64,000 nucleotides of DNA from Burkholderia guangdongensis (GTDB taxonomy: Bacteria; Pseudomonadota; Gammaproteobacteria; Burkholderiales; Burkholderiaceae): assembly GCF_013403875.1 (NCBI RefSeq), contig NZ_JACBNX010000005.1, positions 124,001 through 188,000 of the forward strand. The letters are read 5' to 3'. Both the position numbers and the translations under genes were made by a program. Shown here one piece after another: positions 52,744 to 61,151 of this stretch (position 1 is its first letter; each line of letters begins with the position of its first letter). Below the pieces are notes generated by a model that saw only the letters and a list, made by a program, of their open reading frames with translations, had not been told where the DNA came from and made no database searches.

Positions 52744-53961
52744 TCAGGCGGCCGTCACGCCGGCCGCGGCGACGCGCGTCTGGCGCTGGTGCATCACGAG
52801 GGCGAGCACGGCGGCGAGCCCCGCGGCGATCGCCGCGAACAGGAACACCTGCGGATAGCCGAACGCGCCGGCGACGTAGCCGGCGAGCGGCCCGGTGATC
52901 CCGAGCGACAGATCGGTGAACACCGAGTACGCGGACAGCGCGGCGCCACGGCTCGCGGGCGGCACGAGCGCGACCGCCTCGACGCCGAGCGCGGGGAAGA
53001 TCATCGCGAAGCCGAAGCCGGTGAGCGCGGCGCCGACGAGCGCGACGTGCGGCACCGGCGCGAGCCAGAGCAGCACGAGCCCCGCGCATTCGACGACGAA
53101 CGACACGATCGCGACGCGGAAGCCGCCGTACGTCGGGATCATGTTCGAGAACAGCAGCCGCGCGCCGATGAACATCGTGCCGAATACGGTCAGCGACAGC
53201 GCCGCGTTCGGCCAGTGGCGCACCGCGTAGTAGAGCGTGACGAACGTCGAGATCGAGCCGAAGCCGGCCGCGCCGAGCGACAGGCCGATGCCGTGCGGCA
53301 GCACGCGCGTGAACACGCTCGCGTACGACATCCGCTCGCCGTGCACGATCGGCACCGCGGGCACGACGCGCGCGACGAAGTAGCCGCCGGCCGCGAGCGC
53401 GATCGCGAGCACGCCGATCAGCGCCGGATGCACCGCGTGCTCGATCATCACGCCGAGCGGCGCGCCGATCGCGAGCCCGCCGTAGGTCGCGATCCCGTTC
53501 CACGAGATCACCCGCGCGTTGTTCGCGACCCCGACTCGGCCGATTCCCCAGAGGATTGCGCCGGTGCCGCAGAGGCTCTCGCCGATCCCGAGCACGAGCC
53601 GGCTCGCGACGATCAGCGACACGCTCGTCACCGGCCAGCGCGCGAACAGCAGCCCGACGAGCAGCAGCACGCCGCTGGCGCCGCACGCGACGACCCCGCG
53701 CATCACGGTGCGCTTCGGACCGATCGTGTCGGAGAAGCGCCCGGCGAGCGCGCGCGACGCGAGCGTCGACACGTACTGCACACTGATCGCCGCGCCGGCG
53801 ACGACGGTCGAGAAGCCGAGGTCGCCGTGCACGAAGCCCGGCAGCACCGCGAGCGGCAACCCGATCACGAGATAGCAAAGGAACGTGAACAGGACGACGG
53901 ACATGATCTGCAGCGTGACGGCGAACCCGCTTTGCGGTAATGGGGCGGAATCAGTTGACAT
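52744..53961 (-). CDS. MFS transporter (YhhS-like), near purine genes
   Basis: A 405-residue 12-span permease opening [12 protein letters not shown], then FTLCY-like first span ([20 protein letters not shown]) and [16 protein letters not shown] in loop 2-3. It resembles YhhS/arabinose-efflux-like MFS proteins. It lies between the aminotransferase and divergent xdhA, so transport of a purine or ureide is possible. The start at 53961 is chosen over 54012. Confidence 0.85.
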   Translation of the reverse strand: MSTDSAPLPQSGFAVTLQIMSVVLFTFLCYLVIGLPLAVLPGFVHGDLGFSTVVAGAAISVQYVSTLASRALAGRFSDTIGPKRTVMRGVVACGASGVLLLVGLLFARWPVTSVSLIVASRLVLGIGESLCGTGAILWGIGRVGVANNARVISWNGIATYGGLAIGAPLGVMIEHAVHPALIGVLAIALAAGGYFVARVVPAVPIVHGERMSYASVFTRVLPHGIGLSLGAAGFGSISTFVTLYYAVRHWPNAALSLTVFGTMFIGARLLFSNMIPTYGGFRVAIVSFVVECAGLVLLWLAPVPHVALVGAALTGFGFAMIFPALGVEAVALVPPASRGAALSAYSVFTDLSLGITGPLAGYVAGAFGYPQVFLFAAIAAGLAAVLALVMHQRQTRVAAAGVTAA

Positions 53962-54209
53962 GGGGTCGGATGAATAACGGAGAATGGCCGGGCGGAAGCG
54001 CGATTTTCCCATGGAACCGGTTTTTTCGCATGGACCAAATAGTTCAATTCACCATTCGAATCGACATATGGCCGCAGTTATATGGGTTGCATGCGTGATG
54101 GGCTATGGGTTGCGGATATTGACGGTGATAGCGTTCAAACTGTCGTGAGAACACCAGCCGGCGCGAGGCGCGCGGCCCCGCCCAAACCCGTTTGAAGAAG
54201 ATTCGAGAC
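53962..54209. other. Divergent MFS/xdhA intergenic region
   Basis: 248 bp, A/T-rich near the middle (54035-54090). It includes TTCGAA (54056) and CATATG (54065) hexamer palindromes and repeated GGGTTGC. No perfect longer dyad was found. Likely holds both promoters. Confidence 0.4.
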
Positions 54210-55736
54210 ATGAGTGAGCCGATTCGTTTCTATCATCGCCACGCGATCCGTGAAGTCGACGGCGCGGACGTCACCCGCACCGTGCTGCAATACCTGCGCG
54301 AGGACGCGCACTGCACGGGCACGAAGGAAGGCTGCGCGGAAGGCGACTGCGGCGCGTGCACGGTCGTCGTCGGCGAGCTGACCGACGCGGGCACGGTCGA
54401 GTACAAGGCCGTCAACGCGTGCATCCAGTTCCTGCCGACGCTCGACGGCAAGGCGTTGTTGACCGTCGAGGACCTGCGCCAGCCGGACGGCGCGCTGCAC
54501 CCGGTCCAGCAGGCGATGGTGGACTGCCACGGCTCGCAGTGCGGCTTCTGCACGCCCGGCTTCGTGATGTCGATGTGGGCGCTGTACGAGAAGCACGGCC
54601 ACGAGACCTGCGGTCAGGCGTGCGCGGCGAAGGACGTGCCGTCGCGCACCGAGATCGCCGACGCGCTGACCGGCAACCTGTGCCGCTGCACCGGCTACCG
54701 TCCGATCGTCGATGCGGCGGTGCAGATGTTCGACATGCCCGGGCCGAACGCACCGGTCGATTCGGCCGCGCTCGCGCGCACGCTCGGGTCGCTGCGGCGC
54801 GACGACACGTTCGACTACGAGCGAGATGGCGCGCGCTTCGCGGCGCCGCGCACCCTCGACGCGCTCGCCGCGCTGAAGCTCGAACGGCCCGACGCGCGGA
54901 TCCTCGCGGGCAGCACCGACATCGGTCTGTGGGTCACGAAGCAGATGCGCGTGCTCGACGACCTGATCTACGTCGGCCAGATTCCCGAGCTGCAGCGGAT
55001 CGTGCGCGGCGACGACTGGATCGAGATCGGCGCGGGCGTGACGGTCGAGGCCGGCTACGCGGCGCTCGCGGACACATACCCGGAGCTGACCGAGATGTGG
55101 AAGCGCTTCGCGTCGCTGCCGATCCGCAACGCGGGCACGCTCGGCGGCAACGTCGCGAACGGCTCGCCGATCGGCGACTCGATGCCGGGCCTGATCGCAC
55201 TCGGCGCGCGCGTCGTGCTGCGCGGCGGCGACGTCGTCCGCGAGATGCCGCTCGAGGCGCTGTACACCGGCTATCAGCAGAAGGACATGGCGCCGCACGA
55301 GTTCGTCGTGTCGGTGAAGGTGCCGCTGCGCACCGGCGCGAGAAAGAACCTGACGTTCCGCACGTACAAGCTGGCGAAGCGCTTCGACTCGGATATTTCG
55401 GCGGTGTGCGCGGCATTCGCGTTCATTGCTGACGGCGACACGATCCGCGAGCCGCGCGTCGCGTTCGGCGGGATGGCCGCGACGCCGAAGCGCGCGGCCG
55501 AGGCCGAGGCCGCGCTCGACGGCGCGACGTGGGACGAGGCCGCCGCGCTCGCCGCGATGCAGGCGCTCGAGCGCGACTACCAGCCGCTCACCGACATGCG
55601 CGCGACGAACGTCTACCGGCTCGACACCGCGAAGAACCTGCTTTACCGCTTCTGGCTCGAGACGCGCCCGCACGATCCGCTGCCGCCTCAGGCGCTGAGC
55701 GTGCGCGAGGTCGCCGCCGAATCGGCGCGCGTCTGA
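54210..55736 (+). CDS. xdhA: Xanthine dehydrogenase small subunit
   Basis: A 508-residue subunit carrying two [2Fe-2S] clusters and FAD. The first cluster is in GTKEGCAEGDCGACTVVV and NACIQF. The second is in HGSQCGFCTPGF with GNLCRCTGYRPI. The FAD domain (about 205-480) has LAGSTDIGLWVTKQ and GNVANGSPIGDSMP. Electrons from purine oxidation pass through it to NAD+. The ATG at 54210 begins MSEPIRFY. Confidence 0.95.
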   Translation: MSEPIRFYHRHAIREVDGADVTRTVLQYLREDAHCTGTKEGCAEGDCGACTVVVGELTDAGTVEYKAVNACIQFLPTLDGKALLTVEDLRQPDGALHPVQQAMVDCHGSQCGFCTPGFVMSMWALYEKHGHETCGQACAAKDVPSRTEIADALTGNLCRCTGYRPIVDAAVQMFDMPGPNAPVDSAALARTLGSLRRDDTFDYERDGARFAAPRTLDALAALKLERPDARILAGSTDIGLWVTKQMRVLDDLIYVGQIPELQRIVRGDDWIEIGAGVTVEAGYAALADTYPELTEMWKRFASLPIRNAGTLGGNVANGSPIGDSMPGLIALGARVVLRGGDVVREMPLEALYTGYQQKDMAPHEFVVSVKVPLRTGARKNLTFRTYKLAKRFDSDISAVCAAFAFIADGDTIREPRVAFGGMAATPKRAAEAEAALDGATWDEAAALAAMQALERDYQPLTDMRATNVYRLDTAKNLLYRFWLETRPHDPLPPQALSVREVAAESARV

Positions 55737-55762
55737 CGATCGAAAGGTTACGGAGAATTCGG

Positions 55763-58117
55763 ATGAACCAGCAAACAGAACCGTTCCTGACCACGCTCGA
55801 CGCGAACGCCGACAGCGCGCAGGTCCACATTTCCCGTCCGCACGAGTCCGCGCATCTGCACGTGAGCGGCCGCGCGACCTACACCGACGACATTCCGTTC
55901 GTCGCCGGCACGCTGCATGCGGCGCTCGGGTTGTCGGCGAAGCCGCACGCGAAGATCGTGTCGATGAAGTTCGACGCGGTGCGCGCAACGCCCGGCGTCG
56001 TCGCGGTATTCACCGCCGACGACATTCCCGGCGTGAACGACTGCGGCCCGATCATCCACGACGATCCGGTGCTCGCGGACGGCGTCGTCCAGTACGTCGG
56101 CCAGCCGATGTTCATCGTCGTCGCGACGTCGCACGAGGCCGCGCGCCGCGCGGTGCGCCGCGCGCAGGTCGAATACGAGGAGTTGCCGGCGATCCTGACC
56201 GCGCAGGACGCGCGCGCGGCCGAGTCGTTCGTGATTCCGCCGATGAAGCTCGCGCGTGGCGATGCGACCGGGCATCTCGCGCAGGCGCCGCACCGCGAGG
56301 CCGGCGAGATGACGCTCGGCGGGCAGGAGCAGTTCTATCTCGAAGGGCAGATCGCGTACGCGGTGCCGAAGGACGACGACGGGATGCACGTGTACTGCTC
56401 GACGCAGCACCCGAGCGAGATGCAGCACATCGTCGCGCACGTGCTCGGCGTTGCGTCGCACAACGTGCTGATCGAATGCCGGCGGATGGGCGGCGGCTTC
56501 GGCGGCAAGGAATCGCAGTCGGGCCTGTTCGCGAGCTGCGCGGCGCTCGCCGCGTGGAAGCTGCTGTGCCCGGTGAAGCTGCGCCCGGACCGCGACGACG
56601 ACATGATGATCACCGGCAAGCGGCACGACTTCCATTACCGCTTCGACGTCGGCTACGACGACGACGGCCGCATCGACGGCGTGTCGCTCGACATGACGTC
56701 GCGCTGCGGCTTCTCGGCGGACCTGTCCGGCCCGGTGATGACGCGCGCGGTGTGCCACTTCGACAACGCGTACTGGCTGCCGAACGTCGCGATCGCCGGC
56801 TACTGCGGGAAGACGAACACGCAGTCGAACACCGCGTTCCGCGGCTTCGGCGGCCCGCAGGGCGCGTTCGCGATCGAATACATCATCGACGACATCGCGC
56901 GCGGGCTCGGCCGCGATTCGCTCGACGTCCGCTATGCGAACCTGTATGGGAAGACCGAGAACAACGTGACGCCGTACGGCCAGACGGTCGAGGACAACGT
57001 GCTGCACGAGCTGTTCGCGGAACTCGAGGCGTCGAGCGACTACCGCGCGCGGCGCGCGAAAGTGCGCGAGTTCAACGCGCGCAACGCGGTGCTGAAGAAG
57101 GGCATCGCGCTGACGCCGGTGAAGTTCGGGATCGCGTTCAACGTCACGCACTTCAACCAGGCGGGCGCGCTCGTCCACATCTACACCGACGGCTCGGTGC
57201 TCGTGAACCACGGCGGCACCGAGATGGGCCAGGGCCTGAACACGAAGGTCGCGCAGGTCGTCGCGCAGGAGCTCGGCATCCGCTTCGAGCGGATCCGCGT
57301 GACCGCGACCGACACGAGCAAGGTCGCGAACACGTCCGCGACGGCCGCTTCGACCGGCTCGGACCTGAACGGCAAGGCCGCGCAGGACGCCGCGCGGCAG
57401 CTGCGCGAGCGGCTCGCGGCGTTCGCGGCGAAGCATTACGGCGACGGCGTGGTCGACGTCGAGCACGTGCGCTTCGCGGGCGACCGCGTGTGGATCGGCG
57501 CGACCGAGGTGCCGTTCGGCGAGGTCGTCGCGAAGGCGTACGTCGCGCGCGTGCAGCTCTGGTCCGACGGTTTCTACGCGACGCCGAAGCTGTACTGGGA
57601 TCAGTCGAAGCTGCAGGGCCGGCCGTTCTACTACTACGCGTACGGCGCGGCGGTGTCCGAAGTGGTCGTCGATACGCTGACGGGCGAGATGCGCACGCTG
57701 CGCGTCGACGCGCTGCACGACGTCGGCGCGTCGCTGAACCCGGCGCTCGACATCGGGCAGGTCGAGGGCGCGTTCATCCAGGGGATGGGCTGGCTGACCA
57801 CCGAGGAGCTGTGGTGGAACGCGGGCGGCAAGCTGATGACGCACGCGCCGTCGACGTACAAGATTCCGACCGTCAACGACACGCCGCCCGAGTTCAACGT
57901 GCGGCTGTTCGACAACCGCAACGTCGAGGACAGCATCCACCGGTCGAAGGCGGTCGGCGAGCCGCCGCTGCTGCTGCCGTTCTCGGTGTTCTTCGCGGTG
58001 CGCGACGCGATCGCGGCGATCGGCGACTACAAGATCAACCCGCCGCTGAACGCGCCGGCGACCGGCGAGTCGATCCTGCGCGCGGTGCAGGCCGTGCGCG
58101 CGGCGAAGGTGGGGTGA
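55763..58117 (+). CDS. xdhB: Xanthine dehydrogenase molybdopterin subunit
   Basis: A 784-residue subunit. Moco and substrate motifs are present: GGQEQFYLEGQIAYA, RRMGGGFGGKESQ, TNTAFRGFGGPQGA, GGTEMGQGLNTK and the catalytic Glu loop SKAVGEPPLLLPFS. The Arg in AFRGFGG fits purine hydroxylases. GGAG precedes the ATG. It hydroxylates hypoxanthine and xanthine to urate with XdhA. Confidence 0.95.
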   Translation: MNQQTEPFLTTLDANADSAQVHISRPHESAHLHVSGRATYTDDIPFVAGTLHAALGLSAKPHAKIVSMKFDAVRATPGVVAVFTADDIPGVNDCGPIIHDDPVLADGVVQYVGQPMFIVVATSHEAARRAVRRAQVEYEELPAILTAQDARAAESFVIPPMKLARGDATGHLAQAPHREAGEMTLGGQEQFYLEGQIAYAVPKDDDGMHVYCSTQHPSEMQHIVAHVLGVASHNVLIECRRMGGGFGGKESQSGLFASCAALAAWKLLCPVKLRPDRDDDMMITGKRHDFHYRFDVGYDDDGRIDGVSLDMTSRCGFSADLSGPVMTRAVCHFDNAYWLPNVAIAGYCGKTNTQSNTAFRGFGGPQGAFAIEYIIDDIARGLGRDSLDVRYANLYGKTENNVTPYGQTVEDNVLHELFAELEASSDYRARRAKVREFNARNAVLKKGIALTPVKFGIAFNVTHFNQAGALVHIYTDGSVLVNHGGTEMGQGLNTKVAQVVAQELGIRFERIRVTATDTSKVANTSATAASTGSDLNGKAAQDAARQLRERLAAFAAKHYGDGVVDVEHVRFAGDRVWIGATEVPFGEVVAKAYVARVQLWSDGFYATPKLYWDQSKLQGRPFYYYAYGAAVSEVVVDTLTGEMRTLRVDALHDVGASLNPALDIGQVEGAFIQGMGWLTTEELWWNAGGKLMTHAPSTYKIPTVNDTPPEFNVRLFDNRNVEDSIHRSKAVGEPPLLLPFSVFFAVRDAIAAIGDYKINPPLNAPATGESILRAVQAVRAAKVG

Positions 58118-58122
58118 AATGA

Positions 58123-58165
58123 CCCCCACGCTCACTTCGTTCGCGTGGGGGGGCGCAGCCCCCCC
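58123..58165 (+). repeat. Two overlapping, mutually exclusive hairpins
   Basis: CCCCCACGC (58123-58131) can pair with GCGTGGGGG (58143-58151). GGGGGGGC (58147-58154) can instead pair with GCCCCCCC (58158-58165). Both use the same G-run, so only one can form. The element starts five bases after the xdhB stop and resembles REP/BIME-type intergenic repeats or an RNA switch. Confidence 0.75.
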
Positions 58166-58217
58166 ATCTCCCGAAAGCGCGTCCTTCGGAACACGCGGCG
58201 GCCCGGCGGGAGCTGAC

Positions 58218-58829
58218 ATGGCACCACTGAAGCTGCGCGAGGGCACCGGCCGGCGCAACCGCGCGGTCGACGCGCGCGCGCCGATCCACATCGTGCTGTT
58301 CGGCGCGGGGCACGTCGGGGAAGCGCTCGTCACGCTGCTCGGCGCGCTGCCGTGCGTCGTGCAGTGGGTCGACACGCGCGACGAGCTGTTTCCGGACGAG
58401 TGTCCGCCGAACGTGCAGCCCGAGCCGACCGACGCGCCCGAGGCGTACGTCGACGCGGCGCCGCCGGGCGCGTACTTCCTCGTGATGACGCACAATCACG
58501 CGCTCGATTTCTCGCTCGCCGAGCGGATCATGCGGCGCCGCGATTTCGCGTATTTCGGAATGATCGGCTCGCGCACGAAGCGCGTGAAGTTCGAGCGCCG
58601 GCTTGCGGCGCGCGGCGTTGATCAAGAGCGGCTGACCGAGATGGTGTGCCCGATCGGCGTCGCGGGGATCGTCGACAAGGCGCCGTGGTCGATCGCGGTC
58701 GCGGTGTGCGCGGAGCTGATGCAGGCGCGCGCGGGGATGGCGGTCGCTCACGCGAAGGCGCAAGTGCAAGTGTCGGCGGATGTCGTGTCTTGCGTGGCGG
58801 CGCGTTCCGGCGCGCATGTTTCGGCCTGA
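58218..58829 (+). CDS. xdhC: XdhC-like accessory protein, lacking N-terminal domain
   Basis: A 203-residue protein with the XdhC C-terminal Rossmann domain (IHIVLFGAGHVGEALVTLLG, then YFGMIGSRTKRVKFERRL, PIGVAGIVDKAPW). Normal XdhC is about 300-340 residues, with an N-terminal CoxI-type domain holding the cysteine motif used in Moco insertion; that part is absent. GGGAG sits 5 bases before ATG 58218, so this start is preferred over an in-frame ATG at 58119, which would only add the hairpin region. Probably truncated by deletion. Confidence 0.78.
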   Translation: MAPLKLREGTGRRNRAVDARAPIHIVLFGAGHVGEALVTLLGALPCVVQWVDTRDELFPDECPPNVQPEPTDAPEAYVDAAPPGAYFLVMTHNHALDFSLAERIMRRRDFAYFGMIGSRTKRVKFERRLAARGVDQERLTEMVCPIGVAGIVDKAPWSIAVAVCAELMQARAGMAVAHAKAQVQVSADVVSCVAARSGAHVSA

Positions 58830-58975
58830 ATTCGTCGCAATAATGCCTCGCCGGTGACGGCACGCGTTGCCGTCGTTCGTTATCCGTTCGGCCAGGTCAC
58901 GCCGCGCGGCGCTTTTCTCTACACTGCATGGGTCGCGCGGCACGCCGCCGCGCTTTTCTTTCCGTGCAGGTGACC

Positions 58976-59371
58976 ATGTCCGACGTCTTTCTCGACGCGC
59001 TCCACGCGTCCATCGTCGATATCGAGCGCTGGCTGTCCGGCGCCGACTCCGCGCCGGCGGCGCTCGATGCGCTGATCGAGCAGTTTTCTCCCGACTACAC
59101 GATGATCCTGACCGACGGCCGCGCGATCGATCGCGACGGGCTGCGCGCGCTGTTCCGGCACATCGCCGGCGCGAAGCCGGGGCTGCGGATCGCACTGTCG
59201 GAAGTCCGCGTGCTGGCGTCGACCGGCACGCACGTGACGCTCACCTATCTCGAATCGCAGCACGCGTCGACCGGCGCGTTGCCCGCGCGCCGCGCGACCG
59301 CGGTGTTCGCGCGCGACGCGGACGGCGCGGTGCGCTGGCTGCATCTGCAGGAAACGTTCTGTACCGCGTGA
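58976..59371 (+). CDS. NTF2-like/DUF4440 protein
   Basis: A 131-residue SnoaL/NTF2-like fold. It begins MSDVFLDALHASIVDIERWL, with a central TMILTDGRAIDRDGLRALFR and ends in RWLHLQETF. The pattern resembles DUF4440 domains, which bind small ligands or act as ketosteroid isomerase-like enzymes. Standalone gene. The stop is inside a 17-bp tandem duplication. Confidence 0.7.
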   Translation: MSDVFLDALHASIVDIERWLSGADSAPAALDALIEQFSPDYTMILTDGRAIDRDGLRALFRHIAGAKPGLRIALSEVRVLASTGTHVTLTYLESQHASTGALPARRATAVFARDADGAVRWLHLQETFCTA

Positions 59372-59463
59372 AGTTCTGTACCGCGTGAGCCGCGCCTTCG
59401 TGAGCCGCGCGCGGGCGTTAGCGTGGGATCAGCGCGGAATCGGCACGGGATCAGCGCGGAATC
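59356..59463. repeat. Nested short tandem duplications between two convergent genes
   Basis: Three adjacent duplications: 17 bp (59356 and 59373), 12 of 15 bp (59384 and 59399) and 17 of 22 bp (59425 and 59447). The first repeats the stop codon of the NTF2-like gene, and the last reaches the LysR stop. Copies are almost exact, implying recent slippage. Confidence 0.8.
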
Positions 59464-60415
59464 AGCGCCGCTTGCCGCGCGCGGCGGTCAGCGTGTCGGA
59501 CACGCTCTGCACCAGCCCGCGCAGCCACGCGATGTCGGTCGGCCGGTCCGGCTGCGGATGCGTGAGCAGATAGCTTCTGATCCGAGGAAACGGCACCGGC
59601 GGCTCGATGACGACGAGCGGCAGCATCTGCGCGTAGTGCATCGCGAAGCGGCGCGTCGTCGTGAAGATCAGGTCCGACTGCAGCAGCACCTGCGGCACGA
59701 GCCCGAAGTACGGCATCGTCGTCAGGATGCGTCGCGACAGCTTGGCGCGCGCGAGGCCGATCTCGATCGCATTGCGCTTGTCGCCGGTATAGGGCGTCGG
59801 CGCGAGGTGCGCGGCGGCCGCGTACGCGTCGCGGGTGAGCGGCGCGCGCGCGAGCGGATGATCGCCGCGCATCATGCAGACGATCGTGTCGGAGAACAGA
59901 TCGTCGCGCGCGAAGCGCGGGTCCGGTTTCGGCCAGTTGCCGATCACGAGATCGAGCGCGCCGGATTCGAGCGCGCTCGCGTGGTCCAGCGTCGGGTTCA
60001 GCGAATCGAGCTCGAGATGCGCGTCCGGCGCCGCGTCGCGAAAGCGCGCGATCAGCGTCGGCATGAAGAAGTCGTTCAGGTAGTCGGGCGCGGCGATCCG
60101 GAACGTGCGGCGCGACGTCGCCGGATCGAAGTCGCCGTGCGGCGTCGCGATGAAGTCGACGTCGCGCAGCACCTGCTGCGCCGCGTCGAGCAGCGACGTG
60201 CCGTATTCGGTCGGCACCATCCCCGACTTGCCGCGCACGAGGATCGGGTCGTTCAGCGTCTCGCGCAGCTTGCGCAGCGCGGTGCTGATCGCGGGCTGCG
60301 TCTGGTTCAGCCGCAGCGCGGCCTGCGTGACGCTGCGCTCGAGCAGCAGCGTGCGCAGCACGCGCACGAGCCAGATATCGAGCGAGGCGGTACGGTCGTC
60401 GTCGTCGTATTCCAT
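59462..60415 (-). CDS. LysR-family transcriptional regulator
   Basis: A 317-residue regulator with an N-terminal HTH (SVTQAALRLNQTQPAISTAL) and a NahR/NodD-like effector domain (about 95-300, FRIAAPDYLNDFFMPTLIAR). It is the last gene of an operon after the DsbA-like and TAXI genes, 18 bp downstream of the former. Likely senses an aromatic or related small molecule. Confidence 0.88.
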   Translation of the reverse strand: MEYDDDDRTASLDIWLVRVLRTLLLERSVTQAALRLNQTQPAISTALRKLRETLNDPILVRGKSGMVPTEYGTSLLDAAQQVLRDVDFIATPHGDFDPATSRRTFRIAAPDYLNDFFMPTLIARFRDAAPDAHLELDSLNPTLDHASALESGALDLVIGNWPKPDPRFARDDLFSDTIVCMMRGDHPLARAPLTRDAYAAAAHLAPTPYTGDKRNAIEIGLARAKLSRRILTTMPYFGLVPQVLLQSDLIFTTTRRFAMHYAQMLPLVVIEPPVPFPRIRSYLLTHPQPDRPTDIAWLRGLVQSVSDTLTAARGKRR

Positions 60416-60433
60416 TGAATAGCAGGTATCGCT

Positions 60434-61072
60434 TTACACGTCGCCGCGCGGCAGCGTGCTGATCCGCTTCACCTCGCGCGATTCGAGCCAGTTCGGCGTG
60501 CGCGCGCAGTAGAGCACCATCGGCAGCGCGTCCTCGCCCCAGAACAGCTGTTTGTTCATCCAGAACGTCGGCACGCCGAACACGCCGAGCGCGATCGCGT
60601 CGTCGGTGTTGCGGCGCAACTGCGCGACCGTCTCCTCGAACTCGATCAGCGCTTCGCCGTGCCCGACGCCGACGCGCTCGCACAGCTTCGCGAAGCCGTC
60701 CGGCGTCGACGGATCCCGGCCATCGCGCCAGATGAAGCGGAAGATGTCGCGCACGGCCGAGATGTCCGCGCGCAGCGCGATCGCGAGACGCAGCGCGCTG
60801 TTCGAGTCGAACGGATGGACGGGCGGCATCTTGAACGGGATGCCGAGCTGTTCCGCGCGAAAGAGCGCGTGCCGGTACGTGAAGATCCGCTTCGACGGCA
60901 CGTCCGCGCCCGAGCGATGGCCCCAGTGGCGGTAGAGGTCGGGCAGCGACACGGGCACCGGCTTGAACGGCACGTCGGGCCATTTGTCGTGCTGCTCGAG
61001 CAGCAGATACGAGAACGGCGACAGGAAATCGTAGAACCAGACTGGCTGGGTGGTGTCGAGTCCGGTTGTCAT
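60434..61072 (-). CDS. DsbA-family 2-hydroxychromene-2-carboxylate isomerase-like
   Basis: A 212-residue kappa-class GST/HCCA isomerase-like protein. The thioredoxin fold opens FYDFLSPFSYLLLEQ, with Ser instead of the CxxC of DsbA, and ends with GVFGVPTFWMNKQLFWGED. Enzymes of this family isomerise glutathione-linked aromatic intermediates. GGAG is 6 nt before ATG 61072. Middle gene of the LysR/DsbA/TAXI operon. Confidence 0.87.
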   Translation of the reverse strand: MTTGLDTTQPVWFYDFLSPFSYLLLEQHDKWPDVPFKPVPVSLPDLYRHWGHRSGADVPSKRIFTYRHALFRAEQLGIPFKMPPVHPFDSNSALRLAIALRADISAVRDIFRFIWRDGRDPSTPDGFAKLCERVGVGHGEALIEFEETVAQLRRNTDDAIALGVFGVPTFWMNKQLFWGEDALPMVLYCARTPNWLESREVKRISTLPRGDV

Positions 61073-61151
61073 GACAATCTCCTGTCGATCAGGGGGCGCG
61101 GGCGGAAGGGCCACGCGCGCGAGGCCACCTCCATGATCGCCGATCGGCCGC

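Noticed and set aside
58119-58217. 33-codon extension of XdhC
   Set aside because: It would translate the hairpin element, and a better Shine-Dalgarno precedes ATG 58218.
55748-58495. 915-codon minus-strand frame over xdhB
   Set aside because: Antisense shadow of xdhB, with no recognisable domain.
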